From contig NZ_JAEVHF010000001.1 of the NCBI RefSeq assembly GCF_018263925.1, positions 248,001 through 312,000 of the forward strand: a stretch of 64,000 nucleotides of DNA, written 5' to 3'. Below, piece by piece: positions 36,177 to 44,842 of the stretch. How positions within the stretch are numbered: position 1 is the stretch's first letter; each line of letters opens with the position of its first letter. Source of the stretch: Kistimonas asteriae (GTDB lineage Bacteria; Pseudomonadota; Gammaproteobacteria; Pseudomonadales; Endozoicomonadaceae). Below the pieces are notes generated by a model that saw nothing but the letters and a program-made list of their open reading frames with translations, was not told the origin of the DNA and made no database searches. Position numbers and translations under genes: made by a program.

Positions 36177-36707
36177 ATGAATTATTGCAGTCATTGCGGG
36201 GCATCGGTTGAGCGGGCCGTACCGGATGGGGATAACCGGGAACGCTATATCTGCCGTGAATGTGGCCTCATACACTACCAGAACCCGAAGATTGTCGCTG
36301 GCATACTGCCTTGGCGAGGTGATCAGATCCTGCTCTGCAAACGGGCAATTGAGCCCCGCCGTGGACTCTGGACACTTCCTGCCGGCTTCATGGAACTCGG
36401 GGAAACCACCCGAGAAGCCGCCTTACGGGAAACCTGGGAAGAAGCAACAGCCCAGGTCAAACACCCGGAACTTTATCTGGTCTTCAATATTCCTCATATC
36501 GATCAGGTCTACATGATCTTTCGAGGCGAACTGGAAAATACAGATTTTGCACCCGGCGAAGAAAGCCTGGAAACCCGACTGTTTTCAGAAGCAGACATTC
36601 CCTGGCGGGAACTGGCCTTCTCATCCATCAAAGCCAGCCTGACCCAATACTTCACCGACCGGCGGGATAACCATTTCCCGGTACACATGGAAGATCTGAA
36701 ACGCTAG
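36177..36707 (+). CDS. NUDIX hydrolase with N-terminal zinc ribbon
   Basis: A 176-residue protein. The zinc ribbon has Cys4, Cys7, Cys26 and Cys29 (NYCSHCGAS, ICRECGLIH). The NUDIX box spans 70-92 (GFMELGETTREAALRETWEE). The order ribbon then NUDIX resembles NudC/NADH-pyrophosphatase relatives and the smaller ADP-ribose/FAD-type hydrolases; it lacks NudC's N-terminal region. The substrate is not clear. It is transcribed divergently from nudL, across 249 bases in which I see no other gene. Confidence 0.9.
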   Translation: MNYCSHCGASVERAVPDGDNRERYICRECGLIHYQNPKIVAGILPWRGDQILLCKRAIEPRRGLWTLPAGFMELGETTREAALRETWEEATAQVKHPELYLVFNIPHIDQVYMIFRGELENTDFAPGEESLETRLFSEADIPWRELAFSSIKASLTQYFTDRRDNHFPVHMEDLKR

Positions 36708-36718
36708 ATTGCTGACCA

Positions 36719-37030
36719 TTACACAACAGTGATTGGCCAGGCTTCCAGCGCGGGTTGCTCATATGGATGGGCAGCCCGTAACGCGCCAATAACAGCAGAT
36801 AGATAATGATCCTCTACCACCGTTTCCACTTTCACTTCCGGTACGGTTTCGAGGCATCCCCTCTCACCACGGTAGGGCTGACTGCCAGCTAAAGGGCGAA
36901 ACTGAGCCGCCCCCTCGCACTGCCAGCAGTATTGATCGTAATCACCCACCCGGCCAGCACCGGCGGCAAAGACCGCGCTCTTAACCTGTTCAAGGTGACT
37001 TTCCGGCACAAAGAAACAGAGCTTGTGCAT
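36719..37030 (-). CDS. YqfO/NIF3-insert-like (CutA-like fold) protein
   Basis: A 103-residue protein beginning MHKLCFFVPESHLEQVKSAV and including FAAGAGRVGDYDQYCWQCEG and AALRAAHPYEQPA. It resembles the PII/CutA-like inserted domain of YqfO/NIF3 proteins, here as a stand-alone protein as in other gammaproteobacteria. The HPYE motif is typical. Function is unknown; metal binding has been suggested for the family. The acyltransferase gene stops 1 base after this region on the same strand. Confidence 0.85.
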   Translation of the reverse strand: MHKLCFFVPESHLEQVKSAVFAAGAGRVGDYDQYCWQCEGAAQFRPLAGSQPYRGERGCLETVPEVKVETVVEDHYLSAVIGALRAAHPYEQPALEAWPITVV

Positions 37031-37031
37031 A

Positions 37032-38189
37032 TCAGCTCGACAAATCCCGGTAATGATTGATCACAGGATTCGCGTAAATCTTCAGAAACCAGTCCTGACT
37101 GGCCGGCGAACAGGCGTTCAAACGCTCGCTGAACGCACTTCGTTTCTCGTCCAGGTCAATGCCTGAAAACTGCTGTTCCCAACCTGCTATCTTCTGACCA
37201 CCCTGATGCTCACATAACAGGTCATGGGCAATATAGTTGGAAGGATGCAGGTGGTAGAGGGTATGGATCTGTCTGTCGACTTCCCGCGCCACGTCAACCG
37301 CCGAATCAAACTCAGCAGCCAGCGGCTGGCCGAACGACACATGTACATGCCCTTTCCAGCCTTCAATTCCCGTTGCGATGCTCTGGAGATCCTCATCCGT
37401 CGCCTTGTCATAGTTCCCCTGGTCCGACCTGACCTGCAACTCATTCGCCTTGCGCTGGTCACAGGGATCATATTCATAGGCAACGGATACCGGCACGATC
37501 CTCAGCCTCCCCATGACTTCACCAAGACTGTGGCCTTTGCCTTTCTGACTCATGTACAGCATCTTGATGATGGCGCTGTCGGTTCGGTCGTCACCGTCTT
37601 TCGCACGCCCTTCCCGATGCGCAATCCAGACAGAATGACCGGTTTCAATGGAGTGATTCACAAAGGCAGACAGTTTCTGGTAAGCCCCCAATTTTTCCCG
37701 CAACGAGACCAGTGACCGTTTTACGATGAAACTCTTGTTCAGCCGCATCAGGTCACTGACGTATGGACGACTCAGCAGGTTATCGCCAATGGCAACCCGC
37801 ATGGTCTCCATACCCCGGTTATAGAGGCCGTAGTTCACAAAAGCCGAGTCCATCACGATGTCGCGATGATTGCTCAGAAACAGGTAGGACTGACCGGGCT
37901 CCAAGGCATCCAGTCCGGTCCAGGTTACGTCGCTGGTCGTTTTTTTCACGACACGCTCAATATAGGGTGCAATCACGTGCTGCAGACCACGCACATCACT
38001 GATACCGGCGAGCTTGCGCTGCAAAAGAAAACGGGTCAGCGGACGAAGAAAGCCCCCCAGGGACATCGCCAGGGAGGGATAACTGAAATGCACCAGTGCT
38101 GACAGCAGCTGTTGATCCTGTAACAGACGATCCAGTATCGGTCGAACTTCCTGATCACTGTAAGGACGAATATCGTCGAATTGCTCCAT
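37032..38189 (-). CDS. Glycerophospholipid acyltransferase (PlsC-like domain)
   Basis: A 385-residue acyltransferase. The PlsC/PlsB block I motif is NHRDIVMDS (HX4D), followed by a substrate-binding region with NKSFIVKRS and HREGRAKDGDDRTDS (block III EGR). It probably acylates a glycerolipid or lysophospholipid; the large size and order of blocks recall PlsB-like or unusual 1-acylglycerol-3-phosphate acyltransferases. The start at 38189 (MEQFDDIRP) lacks a clear Shine-Dalgarno sequence; the frame is open to 38303. The YqfO-like gene follows upstream-to-downstream with a 1-base gap. Confidence 0.85.
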   Translation of the reverse strand: MEQFDDIRPYSDQEVRPILDRLLQDQQLLSALVHFSYPSLAMSLGGFLRPLTRFLLQRKLAGISDVRGLQHVIAPYIERVVKKTTSDVTWTGLDALEPGQSYLFLSNHRDIVMDSAFVNYGLYNRGMETMRVAIGDNLLSRPYVSDLMRLNKSFIVKRSLVSLREKLGAYQKLSAFVNHSIETGHSVWIAHREGRAKDGDDRTDSAIIKMLYMSQKGKGHSLGEVMGRLRIVPVSVAYEYDPCDQRKANELQVRSDQGNYDKATDEDLQSIATGIEGWKGHVHVSFGQPLAAEFDSAVDVAREVDRQIHTLYHLHPSNYIAHDLLCEHQGGQKIAGWEQQFSGIDLDEKRSAFSERLNACSPASQDWFLKIYANPVINHYRDLSS

Positions 38190-38455
38190 TAACACGCAGT
38201 CGCTCAAAAATTTATAACTGGATGGCATTATAAACAGATGATCATTCGATTTCTGTATCTGCTGGTTTCGCTTTTGTAAATGCCGCACTCCTCTGTCTGA
38301 CAAGGGGTAGGCGGTAGTTTATGCTTTTGTATGGGGCTCGCTATCGCTTTCCCGTGTAACAGAGGCAAGCAACAGTAAAAACAGTGTAAACATAGCCTTT
38401 AGGCTGCCAGCGAGTATAATCCGGCGTATATAACGTCAAGAATGTCGAGGAAACG

Positions 38456-38995
38456 ATGCAGGTCAAATACGGGGTACTGGCAGCCGCATTACTGGCAGCA
38501 ATCGCCACCACCGCACCCGCTGAAGAAAAGGCTGCTGAGAAAGGGGATACCCTTGAGGCCATGATCAGCCAAGGGCGCGAGCTACTGTCCAGTGGCAACC
38601 AGGAGCAGATGCAACAGGCGATCAGTGAGCTTCAGCAGGCGGCAAAAGCACATTCAGCAGAAGCCAAGCGACTGCTCGGTGAAGCCTACAGCAAGGGACT
38701 GGGTGTCGAGAAAAACCTGACCCGCGCCTTTGAGCACTATGCCGACGCTGCCCGCCAGCTGGATCCTGTTGCGCAATACGAAGTGGCCAAAGCCTACTTC
38801 ACCGGCCAGGGCACAGACGCCAATATGATCTCTGCATACATGTGGGCCACACTGAGCCAGTTGAAAGAATCCTCAGTCAAGGAACAGGCCGTCAAGCTGC
38901 GCGATGACATCAGTAAACTGCTGACACCTGAGCAGATTGAAAAAGCCCGCATGCTGTCTGATCAACTGCAGCAGATCTACCTGAATACGCAATAA
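38456..38995 (+). CDS. Secreted Sel1-repeat protein
   Basis: A 179-residue protein with a signal peptide (residues 1-22, ending APAEEK). Residues 50-135 contain two or three Sel1-like repeats: AEAKRLLGEAYSKGLGVEKN, then AFEHYADAARQLDPVAQYEV. A helical end follows. Sel1 repeats are protein-protein interaction modules; the function here is unknown. The gene is followed at 22 bases by the DUF2007 gene, and both probably share a promoter divergent from the acyltransferase. Confidence 0.85.
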   Translation: MQVKYGVLAAALLAAIATTAPAEEKAAEKGDTLEAMISQGRELLSSGNQEQMQQAISELQQAAKAHSAEAKRLLGEAYSKGLGVEKNLTRAFEHYADAARQLDPVAQYEVAKAYFTGQGTDANMISAYMWATLSQLKESSVKEQAVKLRDDISKLLTPEQIEKARMLSDQLQQIYLNTQ

Positions 38996-39016
38996 CACGT
39001 CACGCGGTATAGGGTC

Positions 39017-39256
39017 ATGATCAAGATATACAGCCCCCGGAATCACCTTGAAGCGCAGTGCCTGAAGGACATGCTGGCCAGCCATCACATCCATGCCCAT
39101 ATTTCAGGCGCCTATCTGCAGGGCGCCGTTGGCGAGCTGCCTGCGCACGATCTCCTGGGACTGCATACCGATCTTGCTGATGCGGATCGTGCCCAGGAGC
39201 TGGTCAACGAGTGGCTCAATGCCACTCCCATCATTGAAGACACTCCTGAGGAATGA
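39017..39256 (+). CDS. DUF2007 family protein
   Basis: A 79-residue protein with the DUF2007 pattern: RNHLEAQCLKDMLASHHIHA followed by ISGAYLQGAVGELPAHDLLG. The family is described as putative signal-transducing, with a ferredoxin-like fold; no biochemical role is established. It lies in the Sel1-DUF2007-SRAP run; the SRAP start codon is 7 bases past its stop. Confidence 0.85.
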   Translation: MIKIYSPRNHLEAQCLKDMLASHHIHAHISGAYLQGAVGELPAHDLLGLHTDLADADRAQELVNEWLNATPIIEDTPEE

Positions 39257-39263
39257 ACCCACC

Positions 39264-39917
39264 GTGTGCGGACGCTTTACCCTGCTGAGAGACAAGGTGG
39301 ACTGCCGGCAATTCGGGCTGGATCTCCAGTTCAGTCAGCTTCCACACTACAACATTGCTCCTCGTGACCAGGTCACCCTGATCCGTAACGACCATCAACG
39401 AGAATGTGTGACCGCCAGCTGGGGACTGGTGCCCGGCTGGCTAAAAGACCTGTCACGGGCACAAATCAATGCCCGGGCTGACACTATCGCGGAAAAACCC
39501 ATGTTCCGTCACGCGTTCCGCCAGCGTCGTTGCCTGATACCGGCAGATGGGTATTTTGAGTGGCAGTCGCTGCCTGATCGCAAGCAACCCTGGTATATCC
39601 GTAAACGCGACAAATCACTGATGGCCTTCGCCGGCATATGGGAACGCTATCATGCGTCAGACGACGTTTTTTATGACTCCTGCGCTATCATCACGACAAC
39701 GGCCAACCCCCTAACGGCCAAAGTACACGACAGAATGCCCGTTATTCTACAACCGGAACACTATAAAACCTGGCTCTCCGCTGACAGTGACCCGGCCTCT
39801 TGCCAGACACTACTGCAACCCTTGTCGCCAGAGCTTCTGCAACTTTGGCCTGTGTCCACGTACGTGAATAATCCCGCGCATAAAGGACCACAATGCATTG
39901 AAGCTATTGCAGGATAA
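39264..39917 (+). CDS. SOS-response-associated (SRAP/YedK) protein
   Basis: A 217-residue homolog of YedK/HMCES, which forms a thiazolidine crosslink with abasic sites in ssDNA. The start is GTG at 39264, so the protein begins MCGRFTLL and Cys2 becomes N-terminal after Met removal, as the chemistry requires. Other key segments are NARADTIAEKPMFR, the Glu in ADGYFEW and the His in KVHDRMP. GAGGA lies about 11 bases upstream. It follows the DUF2007 gene by 7 bases. No SOS box is visible close by. Confidence 0.93.
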   Translation: MCGRFTLLRDKVDCRQFGLDLQFSQLPHYNIAPRDQVTLIRNDHQRECVTASWGLVPGWLKDLSRAQINARADTIAEKPMFRHAFRQRRCLIPADGYFEWQSLPDRKQPWYIRKRDKSLMAFAGIWERYHASDDVFYDSCAIITTTANPLTAKVHDRMPVILQPEHYKTWLSADSDPASCQTLLQPLSPELLQLWPVSTYVNNPAHKGPQCIEAIAG

Positions 39918-39931
39918 TTCCCTGCGATAGT

Positions 39932-41104
39932 TCAGCCGCCTTCAAAAGCGCGGTAAACAGCATTGACCAATAGCTCAGCCCTTGGATCCACCAGCACATA
40001 TGGCCCCATCCGGTTGGTAACGAATGCAAATCCGATCTGCCGTTCAATGTCAGCAAATGCCAGTGAACCACCCGCGCCAGTATGCCCAAAGGCATGACGT
40101 GACGGCCCAAACCCTGAAAGAGGATGATCCGGCTGGCTTAACATAAAGCCCAGCCCAAATCGGCTGCTGCATTTCAGTACGGTATCGACGCCGCAGACCT
40201 GCTCCCGGATTGCTTCCTGCAGCAGCTGATTATCCAGCAATTGCCCGTTACCCGTGGATAGCTGGCCATACACGTTGGCCAACGCCCTCGCTGTTCCATG
40301 GCCATTAGCGGATGGAAGCTCCATACGACGCCACTCCGGCCGGTTGGCGCTGGTCAACACACTCATCGGATTGCTGAACGCCCGCGCTGTTACGCCGGTG
40401 GGATTACCCGTCATTTCCTTGAACAGCAACTGTGCGGCTTTATCACCACGCACCGGTTCCCCTTTGGTCATCCGGGCAATCAATCCATGATCTTCATCGG
40501 GAATACCGAAGAAGAAACTCTCACCCATAGGCGCCATGATATTACGCTGCAGCCAATGCCCCATACGCTCACCAGCCACCCTGTGAAAGAGTTCACCCAG
40601 CAACCAGCCAAACGTAATCGGCGCATAACCATGACGGGTACCCGGCTCCCACCAGGGCGACTCCTGCTCTACCCATGCCACCATGGTGGGCCAGTCAAAA
40701 AGATCTTCATCAGGAATACGAGGATGAAACGCTGACACCCCCGCGGTATGGGTAAGAATCTGACGAAGCGTGATGGTCTCTTTACCATTCTGACCAAATT
40801 CAGGCCAGTAGTTGGCGACAGGCGCATCCAGAGACAAGAGGCCTTCCTGAACCAGGCGCAACATGCAGAGAGTGGCGACCCCCTTGCCACAGGAAAACAC
40901 ATTTACCAGCGTGTCATGGTGCCAGGGCTCCGTACGCTCCTTGTCCATGAAACCACCCCAGAGATCCAGCACCGGTTCACCGGCAACCGTCACAGCCAGC
41001 GCGGCACCCAGCTCTTCATCCTCGGAAAAGAGCTGAACAAAGGCTTCACGTACCGATTCAAAACGCAGGTCATGATAACCCCGGACTCCATCTGCCGCTG
41101 TCAT
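39932..41104 (-). CDS. Serine beta-lactamase-fold hydrolase (EstB-like esterase)
   Basis: A 390-residue class C beta-lactamase-like protein. The S-x-x-K motif is Ser71-Cys-Gly-Lys74 in FSCGKG. A Tyr in RHGYAPITFG is a candidate for the second-motif Tyr, and HTGAGG near residue 350 replaces KTG. No Sec signal is present, so it is probably a cytoplasmic esterase rather than an antibiotic-resistance enzyme; the family includes EstB and LACTB. The ATG at 41104 overlaps the dinG stop by 4 bases (ATGA), so the two are coupled. Confidence 0.9.
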   Translation of the reverse strand: MTAADGVRGYHDLRFESVREAFVQLFSEDEELGAALAVTVAGEPVLDLWGGFMDKERTEPWHHDTLVNVFSCGKGVATLCMLRLVQEGLLSLDAPVANYWPEFGQNGKETITLRQILTHTAGVSAFHPRIPDEDLFDWPTMVAWVEQESPWWEPGTRHGYAPITFGWLLGELFHRVAGERMGHWLQRNIMAPMGESFFFGIPDEDHGLIARMTKGEPVRGDKAAQLLFKEMTGNPTGVTARAFSNPMSVLTSANRPEWRRMELPSANGHGTARALANVYGQLSTGNGQLLDNQLLQEAIREQVCGVDTVLKCSSRFGLGFMLSQPDHPLSGFGPSRHAFGHTGAGGSLAFADIERQIGFAFVTNRMGPYVLVDPRAELLVNAVYRAFEGG

Positions 41105-43242
41105 GCAATCTCTCTCCGGTAAGGGGGCATGGAGTTCAACAACGCCTGCCCGTAACGACGCGTCACCAACCGCCGGTCCATCACCGTGATTCGGCCGGTA
41201 TCATCCTCCCGGCGCAACAGTCGACCACTGGCCTGAACCAGACGAATGGCTGCATCCGGCACGGCAATCTCCATAAACGGATTACCGCCACGGGATTCAA
41301 TCCATTCAGACAACGCCGCTTCCACCGGGTCGTCCGGCACGGCAAACGGAATCTTGGCGATGATGACATGCTCGCAGTAGACCCCGGGCAAGTCGATCCC
41401 CTCCGCCAGACTGGCCAGACCAAAGATCACGCTTCGACCCTCATCGTCGATGGTTTCCTTGTGTCGCCGAATCAGTTCCTGCTTGGTGTAGTCATCCTGC
41501 AGCATCACCCGGTCACGGAACTCGCCCGTCAAACCAAAATAGACTTCACGCATCTGCCGGCGGGAAGAGAACAGCACCAGCGCCCCCCGAACCTCACCAA
41601 TCAGCGCTGGCAACTGCTCAATGATTTCTTCAGTATGCCCACTGGCATCACCCGGATCTGACCGTAATACCGGTACTGACAGCACCGCAGCATCACCATG
41701 GCGGAATGGACTGGGGACAATCTGGCAGTTAGCGTCTTTTGGCAGCCCCGAACGCGTGCGATACCGGTCAAACTTCCCAAGCGCCGTCAATGTCGCCGAC
41801 GTCACCACCACCCCATAGGCCGTATTCCAGAGATGCTGACGTAAAATCTTGCCTGCAAGAATCAGGCTGCTGGAAACCACCAGGTCCTGGTTGCCATGGT
41901 ATTCCACCAGCCGTAACCAGCGAGCGGCAGGCGGCTCACCTTCCGGATCAACAATGCTCCACGACTCCCACAACGCCAGGTTGTTCTGCAGACGCAGCAG
42001 CATCATGCCGATCACCGGAAACACTTGCTCGGCCTGCAGTCGATCGACGCCGGTCACCTCGTCATCCATCGCTGACTTCAGCTCAGCGACAATGCGATCC
42101 GCCAGATCCACCGAGGCACTGAAGCCCGCTTTCAAACGTCCTGCCAGCTCTCGCAGGGGTTCCGGAATCACACCATCAGGAAAACGGTACAGCAGGGTTC
42201 TGCCTGATTCCGTCTCTTCTTCCTGACGAAACTCAGCCGCCGACATCAGCGCTTCACGCATAAACTGCTGATCGGTCACCAGTTCTTTGTATTTCCCAGC
42301 CAGACGCTCAAACCAGCCGCCAATATCACCCGGCAGCGGATGCTGTGCCAGGATCTTTTCCAGCTGCTTAGTCGACTGTTCCAGCCAGCGACCGGTATCA
42401 CCCAACCGGGTTTCACAGGCGAAATGATCAATGGCCTTATCGGGCAAATGATGTCCTTCATCGAAGATATATATGCAATCCTTCGGTGGCGGCAGGATCG
42501 CCCCACCACCCAGCATCAAATCTGACAGCACCAGGTCATGGTTGGTGACAATGACATCGACCTTATCCAACGCCCCCCGTGCCTTGTAGAACGGGCAGTT
42601 GGAAAAATGCGGACACCGGTGACCACTGCACTGGGCATGGGTCGCCGTCAGCTGCTGCCACTGCTCATCATCCACAGCTACCGGCCAACTGTCCCGGTCA
42701 CCGTCCCAGCGGCTGCCCGCCATGGCGCCGAGCATCTCTTCATAGAGTTTCTGGGCGTCTTTATCCAGGTCAATGGAGAAACCTTCTTCCTGAAACATAG
42801 CCATGGTGGCAGAGGCCGCCTGCGTCGATTGCAGCAACAGATCCAGTTTCTGCAGACACAGATAACGGCGACGCCCCTTGGCCAGGGCAAGGGAGAAATC
42901 CATACCGCTGTGCTGGCGAATCTCGGGAAGATCTTTGTTGATGACCTGTTCCTGCAGGGCCACTGTTGCTGTCGCGATCACCAGTGTTTTATCCATCGCC
43001 TTGGCAACAGGAATCGATGCCAGGCAATAACCCACGGTTTTACCGGTACCGGTACCCGCTTCCACTACGCAGACAGCAGGATCAGAGGTGCGCTTGCCGC
43101 TATCGTCCTGGTCAATGGCGCCCAGGGTCTTGGCGATCTCGGCAATCATCAGCTTCTGGCCAAGCCGGGCCTTGAGCTGCTTACCATTCAGAAAAGACGT
43201 ATAGGCTTTCTGGATCGATGTTTTGATCTCGTTACTGAGCAT
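41101..43242 (-). CDS. dinG: ATP-dependent DNA helicase DinG
   Basis: An XPD-like, iron-sulphur superfamily 2 helicase that resolves R-loops and stalled forks. The 713 residues contain the P-loop AGTGTGKT (62-69), the DEAH-like box FDEGHHLP, and the Fe-S cysteines: CSGHRC (+5) then CPHFSNC (+6), the same spacing as Escherichia coli DinG, plus an upstream Cys in RYLCLQKL. The motif VI region reads QASGRLLRREDD. It lies 9 bases after the DUF1145 gene and is coupled to the hydrolase gene downstream. An SOS box upstream (43591-43606) suggests damage induction. Confidence 0.97.
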   Translation of the reverse strand: MLSNEIKTSIQKAYTSFLNGKQLKARLGQKLMIAEIAKTLGAIDQDDSGKRTSDPAVCVVEAGTGTGKTVGYCLASIPVAKAMDKTLVIATATVALQEQVINKDLPEIRQHSGMDFSLALAKGRRRYLCLQKLDLLLQSTQAASATMAMFQEEGFSIDLDKDAQKLYEEMLGAMAGSRWDGDRDSWPVAVDDEQWQQLTATHAQCSGHRCPHFSNCPFYKARGALDKVDVIVTNHDLVLSDLMLGGGAILPPPKDCIYIFDEGHHLPDKAIDHFACETRLGDTGRWLEQSTKQLEKILAQHPLPGDIGGWFERLAGKYKELVTDQQFMREALMSAAEFRQEEETESGRTLLYRFPDGVIPEPLRELAGRLKAGFSASVDLADRIVAELKSAMDDEVTGVDRLQAEQVFPVIGMMLLRLQNNLALWESWSIVDPEGEPPAARWLRLVEYHGNQDLVVSSSLILAGKILRQHLWNTAYGVVVTSATLTALGKFDRYRTRSGLPKDANCQIVPSPFRHGDAAVLSVPVLRSDPGDASGHTEEIIEQLPALIGEVRGALVLFSSRRQMREVYFGLTGEFRDRVMLQDDYTKQELIRRHKETIDDEGRSVIFGLASLAEGIDLPGVYCEHVIIAKIPFAVPDDPVEAALSEWIESRGGNPFMEIAVPDAAIRLVQASGRLLRREDDTGRITVMDRRLVTRRYGQALLNSMPPYRREIA

Positions 43243-43251
43243 TCGCGACCG

Positions 43252-43530
43252 TCAGAGCTCCTGTACCGGCTGCTGACGTAACATCAGCGTCGCCATATGG
43301 AAAAAACCGAAGACGAGTATCAGCACACAATCCATCGCAAAACGCTCACTCATGGCACGGATACGCTCACGCCAGATCGCCACCTCAATCGCATGCACCA
43401 GCAGAATCAAACCACCGGCAATCAGGAAAATGCTATCGAGAGGGGCCGAAAACGGCATAAAGAAATTCAGGATAACCCCCAGCCAGAAGCCCAGCGTTAC
43501 CAGTTGACCAAGTGCGAGCATTGCTTTCAT
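43252..43530 (-). CDS. DUF1145 inner-membrane protein
   Basis: A 92-residue protein with three hydrophobic segments (residues about 3-24, 32-50 and 66-84), and the ALGQLVTLGFWLGVILNFF start of DUF1145 (YhhL-like) proteins. Function is unknown. It is the first gene after the SOS box and is followed by dinG at 9 bases. Confidence 0.82.
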   Translation of the reverse strand: MKAMLALGQLVTLGFWLGVILNFFMPFSAPLDSIFLIAGGLILLVHAIEVAIWRERIRAMSERFAMDCVLILVFGFFHMATLMLRQQPVQEL

Positions 43531-43590
43531 GAATGACCTGCAGGAATCAGGAATACAAAGCAGCAGTGTATCGCAACTCCTATTAAAAGA

Positions 43591-43606
43591 CTGTATCTAG
43601 ATACAG
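43591..43606. promoter_or_regulatory. LexA (SOS) box upstream of the DUF1145-dinG operon
   Basis: CTGTATCTAGATACAG is a perfect 16-base palindrome that fits the LexA consensus CTGT-N8-ACAG, with an A/T-rich centre. It lies 61 bases upstream of the DUF1145 start and 138 bases before the DUF6231 gene, so it probably controls the dinG operon; dinG is SOS-induced in Escherichia coli. Confidence 0.85.
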
Positions 43607-43743
43607 GTAAATCATTGCAGTTTTTGCATAGTATCGGGTGACATTCCCCATTGTGAAACAGCACCTCTCCCCAGACAGGCTGGCTACGGGGCGCGGTTTT
43701 GGCGATAATCCGGAAACCGAATATCGGAAACCTTACCAGCAGC

Positions 43744-44232
43744 ATGACCACGCCTGAACACAGCCCCAGTCACGCCATCATCGCCGTACTTGAACAGTAT
43801 CAACCGGTGAAACTGCTGGTATGCGCGGATGCAATGCCTGCCGTCGTGACCACCTGGCTGGCGCAGAACACGCATTGCGATTGCACACTGATCAGGGATT
43901 TATCAGAACTTTCTGATGCGGCGCATTTTGATCTCGCCATCATTGCCGAGCGCCTGGAAAGCCTGGATAAACCGACGGCCATGACACTGGTTGCAGGGCT
44001 TCGAAATCGATACAGCGAACGGATCGCCCTGCTGCTTGATCCAGCCTCTGCCGACAACTGGCTGGATACTGATATCTACAGTCTTGGCCTGCGGATCAGC
44101 GAACGATTCCAGCGCAATGGCCAAACGCTCTGGTTCTGCACCTACGACATCGCCTCCTACAAAACCACACCGGACTGGCTTAACGCAAAGCACTGGGCCA
44201 ACCCGGACCATTTTGGCAAATACTGGTGGTAA
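43744..44232 (+). CDS. DUF6231-like protein
   Basis: A 162-residue soluble protein. The order [20 protein letters not shown], then [13 protein letters not shown] and RIALLLDPA, suggests an alpha/beta, possibly methyltransferase-like (Rossmann) fold without the usual SAM glycine loop. The C-terminal segment ends [10 protein letters not shown] recall this family next to ychJ in Pseudomonas; that is from memory, not an alignment. ychJ follows at 10 bases. The start at 43744 has a weak ribosome-binding site. Confidence 0.65.
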   Translation: MTTPEHSPSHAIIAVLEQYQPVKLLVCADAMPAVVTTWLAQNTHCDCTLIRDLSELSDAAHFDLAIIAERLESLDKPTAMTLVAGLRNRYSERIALLLDPASADNWLDTDIYSLGLRISERFQRNGQTLWFCTYDIASYKTTPDWLNAKHWANPDHFGKYWW

Positions 44233-44242
44233 CCACCGTCTT

Positions 44243-44728
44243 ATGACTGAACAACACAACTGCCCCTGCGGTACCGATACCGCTTATGACGACTGCTGCG
44301 CCCGCTTTCACCGCGGCGATGCCCGACCGGAAACCGCTGAACGACTGATGCGTTCCCGCTACAGCGCCTGGGCGTTAGGACTGATTGATTACATCATCAC
44401 CACCACCCGGCCCAACCAACAACGCTACCTGCAACGCAAGGCACTGGAAGACTGGGCTGATGCAACAGAATGGCTGCAACTGGAAATCGTCGATACCGAC
44501 CAGGGACAAACTGGCGATACCACCGGTGAAGTGGAATTCCGGGCAACCTACCGCTTAAAAGCCAATGGTAAAACCGATGTCCACCAGGAACGCTCTTCGT
44601 TTATTAGAGAAGAAGGACAATGGTTTTTCATTGATCCAACCAGTGCAACAGGCACGAATATTGGTAGAAACGACCCGTGTCCCTGCGGAAGCGGAAAGAA
44701 ATACAAGAAGTGCTGCCTGACCAAGTAA
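44243..44728 (+). CDS. ychJ: YchJ-family SEC-C motif protein
   Basis: A 161-residue protein. It has an N-terminal zinc site ([17 protein letters not shown]), a central domain beginning [18 protein letters not shown], and the C-terminal SEC-C zinc motif [16 protein letters not shown]. This matches UPF0225/YchJ, of unknown function. It follows the DUF6231 gene by 10 bases. A 52-base palindrome lies just after its stop. Confidence 0.92.
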   Translation: MTEQHNCPCGTDTAYDDCCARFHRGDARPETAERLMRSRYSAWALGLIDYIITTTRPNQQRYLQRKALEDWADATEWLQLEIVDTDQGQTGDTTGEVEFRATYRLKANGKTDVHQERSSFIREEGQWFFIDPTSATGTNIGRNDPCPCGSGKKYKKCCLTK

Positions 44729-44741
44729 ATCAATCATAGAT

Positions 44742-44793
44742 TGATCAGTGCAATTAACACGTACATTGAAGAACGTGTTAACTGCACTGATCA
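44742..44793. repeat. Long near-perfect inverted repeat
   Basis: The arms 44742-44762 and 44773-44793 are 21 bases each and differ at one position (A versus G), with a 10-base loop. The left arm begins TGATCAGTGCA and ends TTAACACGT. It follows ychJ by 13 bases and abuts the AT-rich orphan gene (44843). No U-tract follows, so a terminator role is possible but it is unusually long. Confidence 0.85.
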
Positions 44794-44842
44794 CCTTAAA
44801 TAAGACATGTAAACCATCAATCTCTATATACTGTGATAAACA

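Noticed and set aside
39932..41104. Antibiotic-resistance beta-lactamase
   Set aside because: It lacks a signal peptide and the KTG motif (HTG instead) and is coupled to dinG, so an esterase is more likely.
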